From the NCBI GenBank assembly GCA_913056525.1, contig CAJXLO010000003.1, positions 1 to 64,000 of the forward strand: a stretch of DNA of 64,000 nucleotides, written 5' to 3'. The notes beneath the pieces are model-generated. The model was not told the DNA's origin. It searched no databases and saw only the letters and a program-made list of their open reading frames with translations. How positions within the stretch are numbered: the stretch's first letter is position 1; the number at the start of each line of letters is the position of its first letter. Positions 53,918-63,579 of this stretch are shown here, one piece after another. The translations under genes and the position numbers were made by a program. The DNA is from an uncultured Psychroflexus sp. Lineage in GTDB: Bacteria; Bacteroidota; Bacteroidia; Flavobacteriales; Flavobacteriaceae.

Positions 53918-53966
53918 TTAATCCAAGCAATATTGCCACTACATTTGTAACTTATTACCTTCAGTT

Positions 53967-54752
53967 ATGAATGTACTATTGCTAACGGATTTTTCTTCGG
54001 GTGCCAGGCACGCCCACAAGTACGCCTTGAACCTGTTCGCAGGTACGAAGGTGAACTATTTTTTGTTGCATTCAGATGATAGTGCCGAAAGTCCCATTGA
54101 AGGGATGAAGCTGGACAAAGATGAACAGCTGGCCAATGAGGTTAAGACTTACAATGATCTTTTTCCAGAACATACTGAGCTCACAACGATAAACACATCC
54201 AGAAGTCTTATAGATGCCATAAGACATATGATGAAAGCACAAACGATAGATCTGGTCGTAATGGGTGCCAGTGGTAACTCAAAACAATTCACTCAAGAAC
54301 TAGGTAATAATACAACAAGCACGGCTACAAAGATCAAATGTCCTGTGCTCATCGTTTTTCAGGAAAGCACTATCAAGAACCCACTGAACGTGGCATTTCC
54401 TGTGGACTATACGGATAAATTACAAGTAAAGTGCGTTGAAAGGTTAAAGGCTTTGCCTACCAGCCACAAGTTTGTCATTGAAGTTTTGGAAATAAATCCT
54501 CAAAGCCCGGCATCCTCGCTTACTAAAAACTCTAAAAACATTTTAGACAAAGGCTTAGAACAATTGAACTTTATCTATAAAAAGGACATCGACCTTAATA
54601 TAAAGGAACTTGAAACATCGAACAAAAAAGAATTCGACCTGATATCTTTCGCCGCGAAGAATTTAAGTGTTTATAATAAGGTCTTCAGCCAGCTTAAGAA
54701 TATGGACAAACCATTGACAAAGCAGCCACCTTTATATATATTACACGCCTGA
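53967..54752 (+). CDS. universal stress protein (UspA family)
   Basis: MNVLLLTDFSSGARHAHKYALNLF...IDLVVMGASGNS...KIKCPVLIVF. Confidence 0.85.
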   Translation: MNVLLLTDFSSGARHAHKYALNLFAGTKVNYFLLHSDDSAESPIEGMKLDKDEQLANEVKTYNDLFPEHTELTTINTSRSLIDAIRHMMKAQTIDLVVMGASGNSKQFTQELGNNTTSTATKIKCPVLIVFQESTIKNPLNVAFPVDYTDKLQVKCVERLKALPTSHKFVIEVLEINPQSPASSLTKNSKNILDKGLEQLNFIYKKDIDLNIKELETSNKKEFDLISFAAKNLSVYNKVFSQLKNMDKPLTKQPPLYILHA

Positions 54753-55595
54753 TCATCCTATCTTAAAGGCAACAACTGGTATTTTTGCATGATTGACAAG
54801 GTCTTCACTTAAACTTCCATTGATGAACCTACTAATTCCTTTCCTGCCATGCGTGCCTATACAAATGACATCAAATTCAGCATCTTCTGCATACTTCACG
54901 ATACCGTCTTCCATATTTAGCTGATTTCTCACCGTAAAAGGTATATCATCTAAAGTGGCACCAACTTGATCATAGAAAACTTCTCTTCTCTTTTCAATTT
55001 CTTCAGAGGTCTTGAATTTTTTTGCAGTATTAACGAAAACAACCTCCATTGATGCTTTGAAATTAATGGCGAACCTTTTCGCTTCAAGAAATGAGCTCGC
55101 TGTCTCTGTTGCGAGGTTCGTGGCATACAGCACCTTGTTCACCTTGAAAACATCAAATTTCTTTTTTATTACCAGAACCGGAATATCGGAATGCCTCACC
55201 ACCTTCTCTGTGTTAGAGCCTATGAACAGTTCTTTAGCTCCTTTTGAGCCACTTGAACCCATGACGATCAGGTCACAACCATGTTTTTTGCTTATCTCCA
55301 TAATGCCATCAAATGCTTCGTGAAACTCAACGGTCTCATGCACTTTAATATCCTTAAGGAATTCTTTCTTCATAATAGCGCTAAACTTTTGATGGGCTAG
55401 TTTCATGAAGAAAATGGCTTCAGGAAGGTCATTTGAACTGGTATCATTATCAGCTGGGTTTATTAATTCCAATGGTAGTTCCAGCATGTGCAGCAAATAT
55501 ATCTCACAATTGTGTTCGCGAGCGATCTGTGCTGCGACTTCAAGGGCGTTTTCAGCTTGCTCAGAGAAATCTGTGGGAACTAAAATGTTTTTCAT
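54753..55595 (-). CDS. universal stress protein, tandem UspA domains
   Basis: MKNILVPTDFSEQAENALEVAAQIA; two copies of G-x2-G-x9-G(S/N) (VMGSSGSKGAKELFIGS, CIGTHGRKGISRFINGS); start corrected. Confidence 0.93.
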   Translation of the reverse strand: MKNILVPTDFSEQAENALEVAAQIAREHNCEIYLLHMLELPLELINPADNDTSSNDLPEAIFFMKLAHQKFSAIMKKEFLKDIKVHETVEFHEAFDGIMEISKKHGCDLIVMGSSGSKGAKELFIGSNTEKVVRHSDIPVLVIKKKFDVFKVNKVLYATNLATETASSFLEAKRFAINFKASMEVVFVNTAKKFKTSEEIEKRREVFYDQVGATLDDIPFTVRNQLNMEDGIVKYAEDAEFDVICIGTHGRKGISRFINGSLSEDLVNHAKIPVVAFKIG

Positions 55596-55673
55596 AATAA
55601 ATGATTTATAAAATTTTAAAATTAAGAAAAAAAAATGACGGGTTAAAGATCTTTTCGAGTTCATTTTTTATTT

Positions 55674-55681
55674 TATATTTG
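55674..55681 (+). promoter_or_regulatory. -7 element TATATTTG of the rimP-nusA-infB operon
   Basis: TATATTTG upstream of the leader hairpin. Confidence 0.6.
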
Positions 55682-55693
55682 CATGACTATTAT

Positions 55694-55717
55694 GAGGGGA
55701 CATTGTCCCCTCTTTTT
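55694..55717 (+). terminator. leader hairpin/attenuator upstream of rimP-nusA-infB
   Basis: GAGGGGACA-T-TGTCCCCTC perfect palindrome followed by TTTTT, between -7 box and rimP. Confidence 0.75.
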
Positions 55718-55738
55718 ATAGGCTAAAATAATATATGA

Positions 55739-56209
55739 ATGGATCTTAATGAGTTTAAAGATCTTATGAATAAAGTACTGATCGACCATAATGACCTTTT
55801 CATCTTAGAACAAAACATCTCAGCTGAAAATGACATAAAGGTCGTCATAGACGGTGATAGACCTGTCAATATAGAAGACTGCAGGAAAGTAAACAAAGCA
55901 TTAGAAAAAAAACTTGAGGAAATACAGGTAAATGCTTCTGTGCAAGTGACCTCACCAGGAGTAGATGAACCTTTAAAGTTAAAGCGACAATTCCGTAAGA
56001 ACATCGGCCGAAAATTAGAGGTCATGACCAAGGACTTTAAGCTAAAAGCAAACCTAGAAGCAGTAGATGAACATAGCATCGTTTTAACCTGGAAAGCAAG
56101 GGAGAAGAAAGAGAAAGGAAAGGGAAAGATCACGAAGGAAAAAAGACAAACTATCGCTTTTGAAGATATAGAAAAAGCTGTTGTTATGATTAATTTTAAT
56201 AAAAAATAA
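55739..56209 (+). CDS. rimP: ribosome maturation factor RimP
   Basis: VSVQVTSPGVDEPLKLKRQFRKNIGRKLEV; position before nusA. Confidence 0.93.
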   Translation: MDLNEFKDLMNKVLIDHNDLFILEQNISAENDIKVVIDGDRPVNIEDCRKVNKALEKKLEEIQVNASVQVTSPGVDEPLKLKRQFRKNIGRKLEVMTKDFKLKANLEAVDEHSIVLTWKAREKKEKGKGKITKEKRQTIAFEDIEKAVVMINFNKK

Positions 56210-56211
56210 GT

Positions 56212-57447
56212 ATGAAGAACATCGAATTGATCGAGTCCTTTTCAGAGTTTAAGGATGATAAGTTCATAGATAGGATAACACTAATGGGTATCCTGGAAGA
56301 AGTACTTAGAAGTGCTCTTAAGAAGAAGTACGGAGATAATGATAACTTTGATGTGATCATCAACCCGGATAAGGGTGATCTTGAGATCTGGCGGAACAGA
56401 ACAGTCGTTGAAAACGGTGAGGTGGAAAATCCTAACCTGGAGATATCCTTAGATCAGGCAAGAGAGATAGAACCCGACTTTGAAGTAGGAGAGGACGTTT
56501 CAGAAGAGGTGAAGCTCAGCGACCTGGGTAGAAGGTCTATCTTATCGCTCAGACAGAACCTCATCAGTAAGATCAAAGAACATGACAATACCAACACCTT
56601 TAAGTATTTTGAAGATCTGAAAGGGGAAATATACACAGCAGAAGTACATCACGTGAGACATAATGTGGTCATTCTACTAGATGATGATGGAAATGAGCTT
56701 GTAATACCTAAAGACCATCAAATACCTAATGATTTTTACCGTAAAGGGGATAGTGTCAGAGGTGTGATTGAGATCGTAGAACTAAGAGGGAACAAACCCT
56801 ATATCGTATTGTCCAGGACATCACCAGAGTTCTTGAAAAAGCTCTTTGAGCAGGAGATCCCTGAAGTTTTTGATGGTTTGATCAACGTCAAGGATGCGGT
56901 AAGAGTTCCCGGAGAAAAAGCAAAAGTAGCTGTTGATACTTATGATGACAGGATAGATCCAGTAGGAGCTTGTGTAGGGATGAAGGGTTCCCGCATACAT
57001 GGTATCGTACGAGAACTGGGCAACGAGAACATTGATGTGATCAATTATACCACAAATCCACATTTGTATATCTCAAGAGCTTTAAGTCCCGCGAAGATCG
57101 GAGATATAAAATTTGACGAAGAGAACAAAAGAGCTGAAGTGTCTATCAAACCGGATGAGGTTTCCAAGGCTATAGGTCGTGGCGGTCATAATATTAGACT
57201 AGCTGGAAAACTCTGCGGTTACGAGCTGGATGTTTACAGGGAAGGACTTTCAGATGAGGATGTTGAACTCTCTGAATTCTCAGATGAAATAGAAGACTGG
57301 GTGATCAAGGAATTCCAGAAAATTGGTTTAGATACCGCCAAAAGCGTATTAGAGCTCCCTAGAGAAGACCTCATTAGAAGAACGGACCTGGAAGAAGAGA
57401 CAATAGATAATATTCTTAGTATATTAAAAGAAGAATTTGAAGATTAG
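56212..57447 (+). CDS. nusA: transcription termination/antitermination factor NusA
   Basis: RVPGEKAKVAVDTYDDRIDPVGACVGMKGSRIHGIVREL; KAIGRGGHNIRLAGKLCGYELDVY. Confidence 0.97.
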   Translation: MKNIELIESFSEFKDDKFIDRITLMGILEEVLRSALKKKYGDNDNFDVIINPDKGDLEIWRNRTVVENGEVENPNLEISLDQAREIEPDFEVGEDVSEEVKLSDLGRRSILSLRQNLISKIKEHDNTNTFKYFEDLKGEIYTAEVHHVRHNVVILLDDDGNELVIPKDHQIPNDFYRKGDSVRGVIEIVELRGNKPYIVLSRTSPEFLKKLFEQEIPEVFDGLINVKDAVRVPGEKAKVAVDTYDDRIDPVGACVGMKGSRIHGIVRELGNENIDVINYTTNPHLYISRALSPAKIGDIKFDEENKRAEVSIKPDEVSKAIGRGGHNIRLAGKLCGYELDVYREGLSDEDVELSEFSDEIEDWVIKEFQKIGLDTAKSVLELPREDLIRRTDLEEETIDNILSILKEEFED

Positions 57448-57499
57448 TGCTTAATCGCTGATCTTTTGTATATTTTTGAAGCAGAATTTGAATAAGTAT

Positions 57500-60280
57500 A
57501 TGGCAGAAGTTAAAAAGATAAGACTGAACAGGGTTTTAAAAGAGTTCAATATATCATTGGACAGGGCTGTGGAGCATCTTAACGAAAAAGGTTATGATAT
57601 AGAAGCACGTCCTACTACAAAGATTTCACAGGAAGTCTATGAAGTCTTATCTGACCAGTTTGAAACAGATAAATCAAAGAAAGTAGCTTCTAAGGAGATC
57701 AGCGAGGAAAAGAAAAAGGAAAAAGAAAAGATCAAGCTCCAGAAAGAAAAGGAGCTCCAGAAAAAAGAAGAGCTTAGAAAACAACAAGAACTCCAGAAAG
57801 CTAAAGAACAGGAAGAGGCTAAAAAGCGAAAAGCCGAAGAAGAAAGGGCACAGGAAGAACAGGCAAAACAGGACAAGGAAACAAAACAAGCCCCCGAAGA
57901 AAAAAAGAAAGAGGATTCATCTAAAACAGCTTTCAAAGGTCCTAAGACCGTCGGGAAGATCGAACTGGATGATAAGACCAAAGCTAAACCGCATAAAAAA
58001 GGAAAAGAGGTAAAAGATAAAACGTCTACTTCTGCTGAAGATAAAAAGCAGAAAACCACGACACATCAAAAAAATAAGGGCAACGAAAGGGCAACGAAAA
58101 AAGACGAAGGCCAAGAACAAGCGCCAAAAGAAACAAAACACTCCACACAATACGAAAAGCTTAAAGGACCTAACTTCACTGGCGAAAAAATAGATCTGGG
58201 CAAGTACGACGAAGAAAAGAAAAAGAAAGAAAAGGAAAAAAAGGAGCGACAAGAGAAAAAAGATCGACCTAAGAGAAGAAGGCGTAAGCGAATAAGCAAA
58301 GAAGCTCCAGGCAAAAAAAGACCACCAAGGAAAGGTAAGACAAAGCCTAAAAAGGCAACTCCTAATGAAGACCTTACTGAAGAACAAATACAAAAACAGG
58401 TAAGAGAGACCCTAGAGAAACTTGAAGGCAAAAGTTCGAAGAAGAAAGGGGCTAGATACAGGAAAGATAAGAGAGAACAACACAAACAGAAAACACAAGA
58501 CGAACTAGAACAACAAGAAAAGGAAAGTAAGGTCCTTAAGGTGACTGAATTCGTGACCGTTAGCGAAGTCGCCAGTTTAATGGACGTTTCCCCCAATGAG
58601 GTTATCTCGGCTTGTATGTCTTTAGGTATGATGGTGACCATGAACCAGCGTCTTGATGCTGAAACCCTTAGTCTTGTAGTTGAAGAGTTCGGATACGAGG
58701 TTGATATTGTTACTGAGACAGAAGATGAAGTCGTGGAAGAAGAACCAGATGACCCGGAAGACCTGGAGCCACGCGCGCCTATCGTAACGGTCATGGGCCA
58801 TGTCGACCACGGAAAGACCTCTTTGCTTGATTACATAAGAAAGGAAAATGTTATTGCAGGAGAAAGTGGCGGTATTACCCAGCATATAGCAGCTTATGCG
58901 GTAGAACTGGAGGACGATCAAAAAATTGCCTTCCTGGATACGCCAGGACACGAAGCATTTACCGCCATGAGAGCACGTGGTGCTCAAGTGACCGATATAG
59001 CGATCATCGTAATAGCCGCTGACGATGATGTGAAACCACAAACTAAAGAAGCCATCTCTCATGCTCAAGCAGCTGGTGTGCCCATAGTTTTTGCTATCAA
59101 TAAGATAGATCTGCCAAATTCAAACGTTGAGAAAGTAAAGCAAACCCTGGCAGGAATGGACATGCTGGTAGAAGATTTTGGCGGTAAGATCCAGTCACAA
59201 GATATTTCAGCGAAGAAAGGTGATGGAATTAACGACCTTCTTGAAAAAGTGCTTCTTGAATCTGAAATACTTGATCTCAAAGCAAATCCTAATAAGAAAG
59301 CATCGGGAACGGTAGTGGAAGCTTATCTTGATAAAGGTAGAGGATACGTTTCTACCATGTTAGTACAGGGAGGAACTTTGAAAGTTGGTGACTTTTTGCT
59401 CGCAGGAACGACTTGTGGTAAAGTGAAAGCACTTCATGACGAGCGTGGAAATGATATCAATAACGTAAGGCCATCCACACCGGTTTCTGTGTTAGGGCTT
59501 GATGGTGCTCCGCAGGCAGGAGATCACTTTAAGGTAATGGAAGATGAGCGTGAAGCTAAAGAAATAGCTACTAAAAGAGCTCAACTTCAGCGAGAGCAAA
59601 GTGTAAGAACACAAAAACACATCACTCTGGATGAAATAGGTAGAAGAATAGCCTTAGGCGAGTTCAAAGAACTCAACATCATTCTCAAAGCTGATGTAGA
59701 TGGCTCTGTAGAAGCATTATCTGATAGTTTACAAAAATTATCGACTGAAGAGATACAGGTGAACATCATCCATAAAGGAGTAGGAGCTATAACAGAAAGC
59801 GATGTGCTCTTAGCTTCCGCTTCTGACGCCGTCATCATAGGTTTCAATGTAAGACCTGCAGGTGGTGCCAGACAACTATCAGACAAAGAAGAAATTGACA
59901 TCAGGACGTACTCGATCATCTATGATGCTATCAATGACATTAGGGATGCCATGGAAGGCATGCTTTCCCCTGAAGTAAAAGAAGAGGTTACAGGTACGGC
60001 TGAAGTTAGAGAAACCTTTAAGATATCTAAAGTTGGAACCATCGCTGGATGTATGATCACCTCGGGTGTGGTCTATAGAAATTCTAAGGTTAGAATGATC
60101 AGGGATGGCATCGTTATAAAAGACGCTACACTGTCAACACTTAAACGTTTTAAAGATGACGTCAAAGAAGTGAAGAAAGGTTATGAATGCGGTATTCAGA
60201 TCAAAAACTTCAATGATATTAAAGAAAATGATATTATTGAAGCTTATCAGGAAGTAGAAGTGAAAAAGAAATTGAAATAA
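57500..60280 (+). CDS. infB: translation initiation factor IF-2
   Basis: [62 protein letters not shown]; start ATG 57500 ([10 protein letters not shown]). Confidence 0.98.
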   Translation: MAEVKKIRLNRVLKEFNISLDRAVEHLNEKGYDIEARPTTKISQEVYEVLSDQFETDKSKKVASKEISEEKKKEKEKIKLQKEKELQKKEELRKQQELQKAKEQEEAKKRKAEEERAQEEQAKQDKETKQAPEEKKKEDSSKTAFKGPKTVGKIELDDKTKAKPHKKGKEVKDKTSTSAEDKKQKTTTHQKNKGNERATKKDEGQEQAPKETKHSTQYEKLKGPNFTGEKIDLGKYDEEKKKKEKEKKERQEKKDRPKRRRRKRISKEAPGKKRPPRKGKTKPKKATPNEDLTEEQIQKQVRETLEKLEGKSSKKKGARYRKDKREQHKQKTQDELEQQEKESKVLKVTEFVTVSEVASLMDVSPNEVISACMSLGMMVTMNQRLDAETLSLVVEEFGYEVDIVTETEDEVVEEEPDDPEDLEPRAPIVTVMGHVDHGKTSLLDYIRKENVIAGESGGITQHIAAYAVELEDDQKIAFLDTPGHEAFTAMRARGAQVTDIAIIVIAADDDVKPQTKEAISHAQAAGVPIVFAINKIDLPNSNVEKVKQTLAGMDMLVEDFGGKIQSQDISAKKGDGINDLLEKVLLESEILDLKANPNKKASGTVVEAYLDKGRGYVSTMLVQGGTLKVGDFLLAGTTCGKVKALHDERGNDINNVRPSTPVSVLGLDGAPQAGDHFKVMEDEREAKEIATKRAQLQREQSVRTQKHITLDEIGRRIALGEFKELNIILKADVDGSVEALSDSLQKLSTEEIQVNIIHKGVGAITESDVLLASASDAVIIGFNVRPAGGARQLSDKEEIDIRTYSIIYDAINDIRDAMEGMLSPEVKEEVTGTAEVRETFKISKVGTIAGCMITSGVVYRNSKVRMIRDGIVIKDATLSTLKRFKDDVKEVKKGYECGIQIKNFNDIKENDIIEAYQEVEVKKKLK

Positions 60281-60443
60281 TATCAACTGTAATTACTTTT
60301 ATTCATTGATCTATTAAAACATTGATGGCAAAATTTTGATGCTTGCTATCTTTTACAAAAGATTTCATTTCACTTGTAACATTTGAAAAAAATAAGTGTC
60401 TAACATCTGTAAAATATCGATGATAAAACTAAATTTATTTTTT

Positions 60444-62495
60444 ATGGATAACTATTTAAAGATCTTTTCAGCCTTAATCATTTTAACGTTAACTACCGCT
60501 TGTAGCAATAATAACCAAAAGAAGTCCTCAGTTGAAGCTTTGGACCTGGCGAACATGGATACAACGGTAAAGCCGCAAAACGACTTTTATCAGTATGTGA
60601 ACGGATCATGGGTCGACAAAGCTGAAATACCCGATGACAGAACACGCTGGGGCGGATTCATGATACTTCGCAAAAAAACGGATGATGACGTTTTAGAGAT
60701 ATTGAAAAAAGCAGAGCAATCCGGTAAATATGTGGACAGCACGGACCAGGGTAAAGCACTATTGGTCTTTAATTCCATAATGGATACAGTTTCCCGGGAT
60801 GAAAAAGGATTAAAACCTTTACAAGAAAGTCTAGCTAAAATAGAAGCTATTTCATCAGTAGCGGACTTGCAAGAACTATTAGCTGAAAACCCTACTGAAA
60901 TAGACAGTCCTTTTTTTGGTCTTTCCGTTTTTTCAGACCCTGACAATAGTGATATGAACATTTCCTATATTGGAACTAGCGGTTTGGGATTGCCTGAAAG
61001 GGATTATTATCTCAATGATGATAAGGACTCAAAAGAGACCCGGAAAGAGTACGTGGAATACATTACGGAAATGCTCCAATATATAGATGTTGAGGTAAGT
61101 AAAGCCAGAGAACAGGCAAAAAGGATCCTCCAACTGGAGACAAGATTAGCTAAACCCAGGTTAAGTAAAGAAGAAAGAAGAGATTTCAGGAACTTCAATA
61201 ACAGATACGCACTAGAGGATGTCCAAAATGAGATAGGCAGTATCAACTGGAAAGAATACATGAACAGTCTGGGCGTTCAGGAACTACCGGATACAGTATT
61301 GATCACCCAACCAAAGTATTTCAAAGAACTTGACGATATGTTAAGGGAAAACAATGTTGAAGATTGGAAAATGTTGATGCGCTGGCATACATTAAATGAT
61401 GCAGCCGGTCAACTGACCACCAGGCTTAATAAGGAGAAATGGGAGTTCTACAGTAAATATCTTCGTGGAGCCAAGGAACAAAGGCCACTAGATGAAAGAG
61501 CTCTTTCAACTGTCAACGGAACCATAGGTGAAGCTGTAGGTCAACTATATGTGGATGAAAAGTTCCCACCTGAAGCTAAGCAAAAAGCCGAGGACATGAT
61601 AGATAATGTCATCCTTGCATTTAAAGATAGGATCAATGACCTGGAATGGATGACGGATGCAACAAAGGCTAAGGCCATTGAAAAACTGGATAAGTTCACG
61701 GTAAAGATTGGTTACCCGGACGAATTCAAGGATTACTCAGAACTGGAGGTTACACCCGATAAGAGCTATTACGAGAACATGATCGCCGTATCTGAGTGGA
61801 ATTTTAGGGATGATATAAAGAAAATAGGAAAACCTGTAGACAAAACAGAATGGGGTATGTCACCCCAAACGGTTAATGCTTATTTCAATCCGTCCTTCAA
61901 CGAGATCGTATTTCCTGCTGCTATTCTGCAACCACCATTTTATAACTATAAAGCCGATGCGGCTGTGAATTATGGAGGAATAGGTGCTGTAATAGGACAC
62001 GAGATATCCCATGCCTTTGACGATAGCGGAGCTCGATTTGATGCAGATGGTAATTTGAACAATTGGTGGACCGACAAGGATAAAAAAGAATTTGAAAAAA
62101 GAGGTGATCAACTTGCGGAATTCTATAGTAACATTGAGGTTCTAGACAGCCTCAACATAAACGGTGAATTCACCTTAGGAGAGAATATTGGCGACCTGGG
62201 CGGAGTTCTGGGAGCTTATGACGGACTAAAAATGCATTACAAGGAAAACGGAAGACCCGGCAAGATCAACGGATTTACAGCAGAACAAAGATTCTTTATG
62301 TCTTGGGCAACTATTTGGCGTACTAAGATGAGAGATGAAGCTCTACGAACACAGATAAAGACTGATCCTCATTCACCTGGTCAAGTTAGAGGGTATGCGC
62401 CATTGCAGCACGTTGACGCTTTCTACAAGGCTTTTGACGTAAAACCTGAGCACGACCTTTATATTCCACCCAAGGAACGAGTGAGAATCTGGTAA
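60444..62495 (+). CDS. M13 family metallopeptidase (PepO/neprilysin-like), lipoprotein
   Basis: Lipobox TTACSNN; NAYFNPSFNEIVFPAAILQPPFY; GAVIGHEISHAFDDSGARFD (HExxH); GENIGDLGG. Confidence 0.96.
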   Translation: MDNYLKIFSALIILTLTTACSNNNQKKSSVEALDLANMDTTVKPQNDFYQYVNGSWVDKAEIPDDRTRWGGFMILRKKTDDDVLEILKKAEQSGKYVDSTDQGKALLVFNSIMDTVSRDEKGLKPLQESLAKIEAISSVADLQELLAENPTEIDSPFFGLSVFSDPDNSDMNISYIGTSGLGLPERDYYLNDDKDSKETRKEYVEYITEMLQYIDVEVSKAREQAKRILQLETRLAKPRLSKEERRDFRNFNNRYALEDVQNEIGSINWKEYMNSLGVQELPDTVLITQPKYFKELDDMLRENNVEDWKMLMRWHTLNDAAGQLTTRLNKEKWEFYSKYLRGAKEQRPLDERALSTVNGTIGEAVGQLYVDEKFPPEAKQKAEDMIDNVILAFKDRINDLEWMTDATKAKAIEKLDKFTVKIGYPDEFKDYSELEVTPDKSYYENMIAVSEWNFRDDIKKIGKPVDKTEWGMSPQTVNAYFNPSFNEIVFPAAILQPPFYNYKADAAVNYGGIGAVIGHEISHAFDDSGARFDADGNLNNWWTDKDKKEFEKRGDQLAEFYSNIEVLDSLNINGEFTLGENIGDLGGVLGAYDGLKMHYKENGRPGKINGFTAEQRFFMSWATIWRTKMRDEALRTQIKTDPHSPGQVRGYAPLQHVDAFYKAFDVKPEHDLYIPPKERVRIW

Positions 62496-62523
62496 TTAAC
62501 TACTTATTTAATATCAAACATCA

Positions 62524-62553
62524 AACCGACATATTGACCATGTCGGTTTTTTT
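62524..62553. terminator. terminator downstream of the M13 peptidase gene
   Basis: AACCGACA-N9-TGTCGGTT followed by TTTTT, between convergent genes. Confidence 0.85.
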
Positions 62554-63055
62554 AATAGGCCACGACCTGATAGATCATGATGATCAAAAAAGCAAGGCTT
62601 ACTAAAAACTTAAGTAGGTCTGTCGCAATAACTCCTAGAAAAGAGCCTATCGCAGCTTTGTAAGCTTGCCTATGATCAGATTTATAGAGCATTTCCCCAA
62701 TAAAAGCTCCCAGGAATGCGCAGATCAATATAGCCAGCGGAAAAGGAACGAAAATACCGATGATCAATCCCAGGGAAGCGCCAATTCCTCCATATTTTGA
62801 GCCACCGTATTTCTTGGAGGAAAGGTACGGAATGACATAATCGGCAATCATTAATGCGATTGAAACAATCAGGGTGATGCTCAGTATGTAGTAATTTACT
62901 GGTACAGGTGTAGCTAATTGTAAGATCAATATACCTGACCAACTCACAAGAGGTCCTGGAATAACCGGCAGAAAACTTCCGGCGAGGCCTACTAAAGCAA
63001 TTATAAAACCTACCCCATACCATATTGAATTCAGACCAGCCATCCAAATATCCAT
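62552..63055 (-). CDS. DUF456 family membrane protein
   Basis: LAGSFLPVIPGPLVSWSGILIL; KYGGSKYGGIGASLGLIIGIF; FIGEML. Confidence 0.9.
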   Translation of the reverse strand: MDIWMAGLNSIWYGVGFIIALVGLAGSFLPVIPGPLVSWSGILILQLATPVPVNYYILSITLIVSIALMIADYVIPYLSSKKYGGSKYGGIGASLGLIIGIFVPFPLAILICAFLGAFIGEMLYKSDHRQAYKAAIGSFLGVIATDLLKFLVSLAFLIIMIYQVVAY

Positions 63056-63108
63056 ACTTAGCGATTGAATTATAAATGTAATATAAATCGAATGATTAAT
63101 TTTGCTCT

Positions 63109-63579
63109 ATGCAAAAGTATTGTTTCGTTATCCTTCTACTGCTCATCTTGAGCTGCGACCTTCCGCCTGAAAACAGGCAAGAAGAACAGAACGTTGACAT
63201 AACAGAAAAAGCTGATTTCTTAGAGGTTGACACCTATCCAAGATTCCCGGATTGTAGGGAAACATTGAAACCGGACAAAGAACAGAATTGTTTCATAAAA
63301 GAGCTGAACACTTTTATGAACAATACTTTAAAACAGCGTTCAGACGTGCTTCGATCAGTGGATGAAAAAGATTTTGAACTATACATAAGTATCGATAGAG
63401 AAGGGAAGATGCAGGTAGATTCATCAAGCATTAGTCAATCTTCTTATGATAAGATAGATCAGCTTATCATCGATTTGAACCACCAAGCGGGGAAACTAGA
63501 TGTTCAGCCCGCTTTAAAGAGAGGAACACCCGTTAAAGTCAGCTTTGCAATGCCCCTGAGCATTCAACACATAGATTAA
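63109..63579 (+). CDS. lipoprotein with divergent TonB-C-like domain
   Basis: Lipobox LLILSCDLP; PRFPDCRETLKPDKEQNCFIKEL...LYISIDREGKMQVDSSS...PVKVSFAMPLSI. Confidence 0.65.
   Translation: MQKYCFVILLLLILSCDLPPENRQEEQNVDITEKADFLEVDTYPRFPDCRETLKPDKEQNCFIKELNTFMNNTLKQRSDVLRSVDEKDFELYISIDREGKMQVDSSSISQSSYDKIDQLIIDLNHQAGKLDVQPALKRGTPVKVSFAMPLSIQHID

Noticed and set aside
57637-58794. Cluster of long antisense ORFs (140-242 aa, Ser/Phe/Leu-rich)
   Set aside because: Mirror of the Lys/Glu-rich low-complexity N-terminus of infB; composition artefact.
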